From: Deltaproteobacteria bacterium | Lineage (GTDB): Bacteria > Desulfobacterota > Desulfarculia > Adiutricales > Adiutricaceae | DNA length: 9,666 nucleotides | Assembly: GCA_031277995.1 (NCBI GenBank) | Contig: JAITLH010000217.1 | Span: 1-9,666 of the forward strand | Reading direction: 5' to 3' | Shown: positions 6,801 to 9,666 of the stretch, piece by piece | Position numbering within the stretch: the stretch's first letter is position 1 | Layout of the letters: every line of letters begins with the position of its first letter | Notes under the pieces: generated by a model | What the model saw: only the letters and a program-made list of their open reading frames with translations | Told to the model about the DNA's origin: nothing | Database searches by the model: none | Made by a program: the position numbers and the translations under genes

Positions 6801-7165
6801 ATCTTAACTTTCAACGAAAACTAACCCTGACCCCCTCTTCAAACGGGCCCGTAAACGCGCCAAATCGCCCCCCAGAGGCCTATGGCGGCTCAATTGGGCA
6901 TAATAACCTCCGGCTAGGCTCCCAAGGCCTCCCAGGCCCCAATGCGCCCGTTTAAACGCCAAGTCGCTAAAATGGCCCAAGCGGGCCCAAAAAACCAACC
7001 GGCCAAAAAACGTCGGCCGCCTCGAAAAACCCGGCCGGCCCAAAAAAACGTCGGCCGCCCCGAAAAACCCGGCCGGCCAACAAAAATCAGTAAACCCGAA
7101 AAAAACGGTCACCCCGTATAGACCCCTTGAGATAAACGGTTCCACCTTGAAACGAATTGCCGATA
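6801..7165. other. GC-rich spacer before waaC with repeats and inverted repeats
   Basis: No recognisable gene. A minus-strand frame across 6804-7145 translates to low-complexity Gly/Phe/Arg sequence that mirrors the local repeats. Long-range complementary arms exist: AAACGGGC (6841-6848) with GCCCGTTT (6946-6953), enclosing ATTGGG (6893-6898) with CCCAAT (6938-6943). The repeat at 7001-7074 follows. Confidence 0.4.
7001..7074. repeat. 36/38-bp tandem repeat, 2 copies
   Basis: The unit starts GGCC(C), an A6-7 run, CGTCGGCCGCC and CGAAAAAC, and ends CCGGCC. It occurs at 7001-7036 (36 bp) and 7037-7074 (38 bp), with a fading third start at 7075. The differences are one added C, one added A and one C/T change. 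It lies about 90 bp before waaC. Confidence 0.9.
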
Positions 7166-8236
7166 ATGCCCACTAGATACGACGACACGCCCGACTATAA
7201 GCGCATCTTGGTTATCAAGATGAGCGCCATGGGTGACATCATCCATGCCCTGCCTGCCCTTTACGCCCTGCGGAAAATCTTTCCCGAGGCCCGGATCAGC
7301 TGGTTGGTGGAACCGCAATTTAAGGACATTTTGCCGGGCCCGCCCTACGTTGACGACGTAATCGTTTTTTACAAAAATGATTTAAGGAAAAAAAACCTGG
7401 GGGGAAAAATAAAATACCTCTGGGGTCTAAGAAAGGAGCTTAGGGCCCGAGATTTCGACTTGGTCATAGATCTACAGGGCCTGATGAAAAGCACCCTGGT
7501 GGGGATTCTAAGCGGCTGCGACGAAAGGGTTGGTTATTGGGAGCTAAGGGAAGGAAGTTCGTTTTTTACCAAACCCATCATGGGGCCAAACGCCAAGGGT
7601 CACATCATCGAGCGTTATTTGGACGTCGTCCGCCACTTTGGCCCCGTCCCTAACGAACTTCACTATCCCCTCCCGGATTATTCGGCCCAAAAAAACGCCC
7701 TGGCCCAAAACTTAAAAAGCCAGGGCCTTAGCGGGCCCATGGCCATAATCTTCCCCGGCGCCAGCTGGGAAACCAAGAGATGGCCGGTGGATAAATACGC
7801 CGCGTTGGTTAAGGATCTTTCCCAAAAGGGCCTTAACGTGAGCGTGGGCGGGGGTTTTGGCGATACCGAGCTGGCCGGCGAAATAATCGAGCGCTGCGCC
7901 CCCCTAAAGTTATTCGACCTAAGCGGGAAAACCGACATCCTTGGCCTCATGGCCTTAGTTAGCTTGGCTTCCCTGGCCCTGGGTTCCGATAGCGGCCCCC
8001 TCCACCTGGCCACGGCCACCAACACCCCCACCGTGTCGCTTTTTGGGCCCAATAACGGCAAGAGAACCGGGGCCTACGGCCCCCTTAGCCGAAATATCTC
8101 CTCGCCGGCGCCCTGCTCGCCCTGCTTTAAACGCAAATGCCCCAAAACCTTTGTCTGCATGGAACTCATTGGGGAGGAGCAAGTCTTTGAAACCAGCCAA
8201 GAACTTTTGGCCCTGGCTCCGCCCAAACCAATCTAA
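7166..8236 (+). CDS. waaC: ADP-heptose:LPS heptosyltransferase I (WaaC-type, GT9)
   Basis: This GT9 enzyme adds the first heptose to Kdo2-lipid A, before WaaF acts. The product is 356 residues, normal for the family. The N-terminal Rossmann domain has RILVIKMSAMGDIIHALPAL with Gly23-Asp24, the heptosyltransferase I style of start. WLVEPQF, LVIDLQGLMKS and REGSSFF follow. In the nucleotide-sugar domain are IIFPGASWETKRWP, LSGKTDILGLMAL, LGSDSGPLHLATA (Asp275) and LFGPNNGKRTGAYG, then CSPCFKRKCP and CMELI. The REG, HIIERYLD and KTDI features favour heptosyltransferase I over II, but substrate order is inferred from the family only. ATG 7166 is preferred to the upstream TTG at 7157; no good ribosome binding site is visible. 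It is separated from waaF by 668 bp, unusual for genes of one pathway. Confidence 0.93.
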   Translation: MPTRYDDTPDYKRILVIKMSAMGDIIHALPALYALRKIFPEARISWLVEPQFKDILPGPPYVDDVIVFYKNDLRKKNLGGKIKYLWGLRKELRARDFDLVIDLQGLMKSTLVGILSGCDERVGYWELREGSSFFTKPIMGPNAKGHIIERYLDVVRHFGPVPNELHYPLPDYSAQKNALAQNLKSQGLSGPMAIIFPGASWETKRWPVDKYAALVKDLSQKGLNVSVGGGFGDTELAGEIIERCAPLKLFDLSGKTDILGLMALVSLASLALGSDSGPLHLATATNTPTVSLFGPNNGKRTGAYGPLSRNISSPAPCSPCFKRKCPKTFVCMELIGEEQVFETSQELLALAPPKPI

Positions 8237-8242
8237 GGCCAA

Positions 8243-8285
8243 CCGCCCAGGCGTTTTTTTAACCCCCCCGGGCGGGGCGATTTTT
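8243..8285 (+). terminator. Possible terminator after waaC
   Basis: Seven bases after the waaC stop, CCGCCC (8243-8248) can pair with GGGCGG (8270-8275), and a C-run/G-run stem (8263-8266 with 8274-8277) precedes CGATTTTT. A T7 tract at 8254-8260 follows a small CGC-CCAG-GCG hairpin. No single structure is ideal, but the context suits termination. Confidence 0.4.
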
Positions 8286-8319
8286 CGCGGACAGGCTTAT
8301 GATCGTTTTCGATTGGGCC

Positions 8320-8348
8320 TTGACAAAACGTTAAAAGGTGCTTATTGT
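8320..8348 (+). promoter_or_regulatory. Sigma-70 type promoter for fmdB
   Basis: A perfect -35 TTGACA (8320-8325) is followed after exactly 17 bp by TATTGT (8343-8348, 4 of 6 bases of the -10 consensus). It is the clearest promoter in the window. It would start a transcript near 8355, giving a leader of about 165 nt before fmdB. Confidence 0.65.
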
Positions 8349-8378
8349 CTTAAAGCGACAAGCTCGACGCGTAAGACG

Positions 8379-8479
8379 CGACTTTATGGGTATGCCGCCT
8401 TCCGGTTGCCCGGTTCCCAGAACCCGTCAATGGCAACTTAATTTAAAGTCGAATTTCCCTCGATAACCCACGTTATCGA
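8379..8479 (+). ncRNA. Structured 5' leader of fmdB (nested stems plus hairpin)
   Basis: Three perfect stems nest inside one another: CGACTTTA (8379-8386) with TAAAGTCG (8444-8451), GTTGCC (8405-8410) with GGCAAC (8432-8437), and GGTTC (8412-8416) with GAACC (8420-8424). A separate perfect hairpin, TCGATAAC-CCAC-GTTATCGA (8460-8479), follows 24 nt before the Shine-Dalgarno. No T-run follows either, so control of translation or RNA stability is more likely than attenuation. It does not match a riboswitch class I recognise. The second hairpin could instead be a DNA operator: it overlaps a weak promoter-like pair (TCGATA 8460-8465, TACAAT 8484-8489). Confidence 0.4.
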
Positions 8480-8503
8480 CATATACAATTTTGAACGTAA
8501 TTT

Positions 8504-8508
8504 AGGAG
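8504..8508 (+). promoter_or_regulatory. Shine-Dalgarno AGGAG of fmdB
   Basis: AGGAG ends 10 nt before ATG 8519. It is the only strong ribosome binding site in the window. The other genes, including the LPS genes, lack an obvious one. Confidence 0.75.
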
Positions 8509-8518
8509 TCCGGTAACC

Positions 8519-8815
8519 ATGCCTATCTATGAATTTGAATGCTCCCAGTGCCATCAAGTTACGGAGGCTTTGCTTAAATTTTCCGACCAGCCCTTGACCG
8601 TCTGCCCCCACTGCGGCGGCCATCTATCCAAGCTCATGAGCATGAATAGTTTCCAGTTAAAGGGCGGCGGCTGGTACGCTACCGATTACGCCAAAAAGCC
8701 CGATAAGTCCGCCCCCTCGGCCTCCAAGCCCAAGGAAGGCGCCTCGGAAAAATCCGCCCCGGCCACGGAAAGCGCCTCCGGTTCGGCCAAAGACAAGACT
8801 TCCAAGGAAGCCTAA
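8519..8815 (+). CDS. FmdB-family putative zinc-ribbon regulatory protein
   Basis: A 98-residue protein of the FmdB/CxxC_CxxC_SSSS family. It opens MPIYEFECSQC with Cys8 and Cys11; the second knuckle CPHC supplies Cys29 and Cys32, so a zinc ribbon is expected. The conserved FQLKGGGWYATDYA follows at about 45-58. Residues 59-98 are a low-complexity Ser/Ala/Lys/Glu tail with no predicted fold, common in the family. The family is named for a protein near formamidase genes and described as a putative transcriptional regulator; its real role is unsettled, so no specific function is assigned. It has its own promoter (8320-8348), a structured leader and a strong ribosome binding site, which sets it apart from the upstream LPS genes. 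The likely end of its transcript is the terminator at 9016-9058. Confidence 0.93.
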   Translation: MPIYEFECSQCHQVTEALLKFSDQPLTVCPHCGGHLSKLMSMNSFQLKGGGWYATDYAKKPDKSAPSASKPKEGASEKSAPATESASGSAKDKTSKEA

Positions 8816-8856
8816 AAACCGAATCTTCGTGCCCCTAGGGCTATCCCTAGGGCCTA

Positions 8857-8898
8857 ACCCATAGTCCCTGACCCATAGCCACTGGCCCATAGCCACTG
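8857..8898. repeat. 14-bp tandem repeat, 3 copies
   Basis: Units of (A/G)CCCATAG(T/C)C(C/A)CTG start at 8857, 8871 and 8885. They lie 40 bp after fmdB, next to two copies of the self-complementary CCCTAGGG (8833-8852 region). They contain GCCACTG, but no cobalamin-riboswitch context surrounds them. Confidence 0.85.
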
Positions 8899-9015
8899 GC
8901 CCCCGCGGCTAAACGGTCAGCCCCTTTGGCGAAAAACCCCAGTTTTTCCGCGACCAAGGCGCTCCCAAAGCGCGCGCCGGCCCGGCCCAGCGGAAACCAT
9001 TATAGATGGCCAATT

Positions 9016-9058
9016 CAGCCGCTTAACCTTCTTTGGGGGTTGGGCGGCTGTTTTTTTT
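9016..9058 (+). terminator. Strong Rho-independent terminator
   Basis: Arms 9016-9028 (CAGCCGCTTAACC) and 9038-9050 (GGTTGGGCGGCTG) pair over 13 positions with two G-U wobbles around a 9-nt loop. A run of eight T (9051-9058) follows directly. It lies 200 bp past fmdB on the same strand and probably ends its transcript. Confidence 0.9.
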
Positions 9059-9216
9059 ATCTTGTGGTCGCCATTTAATTATGTTAACATCATAAACAAT
9101 AAAAATTCCAGATTATACAAATTTTTTAGTTATTTTTATTTTCCTTAATCGTCCTTAATCGCATTAATCAGTTAGCTTTTATTTAAAATTTGGTAAATAA
9201 GGGCATAAAAAACTTA
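9059..9216. other. AT-rich spacer after the terminator
   Basis: About 160 bp, strongly AT-rich, with no gene. It has a perfect 10-bp palindrome, ATGTTAACAT (9081-9090), and a direct repeat TCCTTAATCG/GTCCTTAATCG near 9142-9161. It probably contains upstream control sequence of the gene beginning at 9657, but no promoter pair is convincing. Confidence 0.4.
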
Positions 9217-9232
9217 TTCCAAGCGCTTGGAA
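9217..9232. promoter_or_regulatory. 16-bp perfect palindrome, LacI/GalR-like operator candidate
   Basis: TTCCAAGCGCTTGGAA is perfectly self-complementary. Its AAGCGCTT centre, with a central CG step, matches the general form of operators bound by LacI/GalR-family repressors. No such repressor gene is in the window. It lies about 425 bp before the next start codon. Confidence 0.45.
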
Positions 9233-9244
9233 CGCGGCGGGGCC

Positions 9245-9263
9245 CAATTTTGGGCCAAAATTG
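9245..9263. repeat. 19-bp inverted repeat overlapping a second palindrome
   Basis: CAATTTTGG (9245-9253) and CCAAAATTG (9255-9263) flank a single G. Bases 9241-9256 form an alternative inverted repeat GGCCCAA-TT-TTGGGCC. The two are mutually exclusive as stems. No T-run follows, so this is not a simple terminator on the + strand. Confidence 0.75.
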
Positions 9264-9656
9264 AGAAAAGCGCGAAAAATCGAAAAAGGCGCCGTTGTCA
9301 AAGAAAAGTCAAGGCTCGGCTTGGGGCAAAAACACCATCGAGGCCCGAAGTTTTTAAAAGCGTTATTTGGGCGAATAAATGAAAGATTTTTTTAAATTTT
9401 CAGCTCTGGGACTGACGATAGGGGAGGAATAATATTTCCCCGACTGCTTTGAGCGATTAAGGGAGCGAAATGCCACCGCCACCTGGTATTCCACGGCGAT
9501 TGCGGATTATGGGCGCCGGTCGCAAAACGGCCGGCGGGAAAGGAGTTACGGGAGATAGAAGTGAAGCGGAAAAGCGTCGGTTTAATTATTACATATTATC
9601 CCTGCATTTCACAGGACAACATGTTAAAATTAAACCCACGCAAAGGTGGTGAGAAT
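9264..9656 (+). other. Gene-less leader region with stable hairpin
   Basis: No convincing gene. A 60-codon frame at 9470-9652 has an odd Pro/Arg/Lys-rich translation. The strongest structure is a 9-bp stem with one G-U pair: CGCCGGTCG (9514-9522), loop CAAAA, CGGCCGGCG (9528-9536). It is followed by a purine-rich stretch (GGGAAAGGAGTTACGGGAGA, 9536-9555). A GGGGA/TCCCC stem lies near 9421-9441. The region could be a structured 5' untranslated leader for the gene at 9657; I recognise no known riboswitch class. Confidence 0.3.
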
Positions 9657-9666
9657 ATGAAATATT
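9657..9666 (+). CDS. Probable start of a gene running off the window
   Basis: ATG AAA TAT is preceded by AAAGGTGGTGAG, giving purine-rich Shine-Dalgarno-like sequence about 5-11 nt upstream. Only three codons are visible, so no product can be named. Confidence 0.4.

Noticed and set aside
6804..7145. Minus-strand ORF with GRPGF-type repeats before waaC
   Set aside because: It is generated by the 36/38-bp DNA repeat and has no family resemblance or ribosome binding site.
8412..8424. GGTTC...GAACC as a tRNA T-arm
   Set aside because: The loop has only 3 nt, and no acceptor, D or anticodon arms fit around it.
8876..8898. GCCACTG repeats as part of a cobalamin riboswitch
   Set aside because: The heptamer arises from the 14-bp tandem repeat; no B12 box or other conserved cobalamin-aptamer elements surround it, and it lies downstream of a gene.
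9470..9652. 60-codon ORF ending 4 nt before the ATG at 9657
   Set aside because: The spacing would suit a leader peptide, but the Pro/Arg/Lys-rich translation is unlike any known protein, and the frame crosses the stable hairpin at 9514-9536.

Overview
The window reads as chromosomal DNA of a Gram-negative bacterium. It carries lipid A and inner-core lipopolysaccharide genes next to two translation genes, all on the + strand. Gene content and the style of the heptosyltransferases would fit a Deltaproteobacteria/Desulfobacterota-type organism, but this is inference; no rRNA or other taxonomic marker is present. I see no mobile element, CRISPR array or tRNA. Only about 65% of the window is coding. 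The spacers between genes that would normally form tight operons are long (about 90 to 850 bp), and several are filled with short GGCC-rich tandem repeats or AT-rich stretches. That suggests relaxed genome compaction, as in a host-associated or drifting lineage.

Layout: the extreme 3' end of rplT (ribosomal protein L20, tentative) ends at 38 and is followed by an intrinsic terminator at 270-302. A spacer of about 780 bp leads to pheS (phenylalanyl-tRNA synthetase alpha). The partner gene pheT is not downstream, where it usually lies. Next come waaA (Kdo transferase), a short repeat-bearing ORF remnant, and lpxK (lipid A 4'-kinase). These are followed by a WaaF-type heptosyltransferase with an extra degenerate HAD/GmhB-like C-terminal domain, a WaaC-type heptosyltransferase I, and a small FmdB-family zinc-ribbon protein with its own promoter and a structured leader. 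A strong terminator lies at 9016-9058. The last 600 bp hold palindromes and a probable start of another gene at 9657.

How the genes work together: LpxK phosphorylates the lipid A precursor to lipid IVA, WaaA adds Kdo, and WaaC then WaaF add the first and second heptoses. The window therefore encodes consecutive cytoplasmic-face steps of Kdo2-lipid A and inner-core assembly. Points most worth checking are the WaaF fusion to a HAD domain that seems to have lost its catalytic Asp motif, a 72-bp tandem duplication of that gene's 3' end including its stop codon, a Gly-to-Cys change in the LpxK P-loop, the isolated pheS, the nested RNA stems before fmdB, and the recurrent tandem repeats in the spacers.
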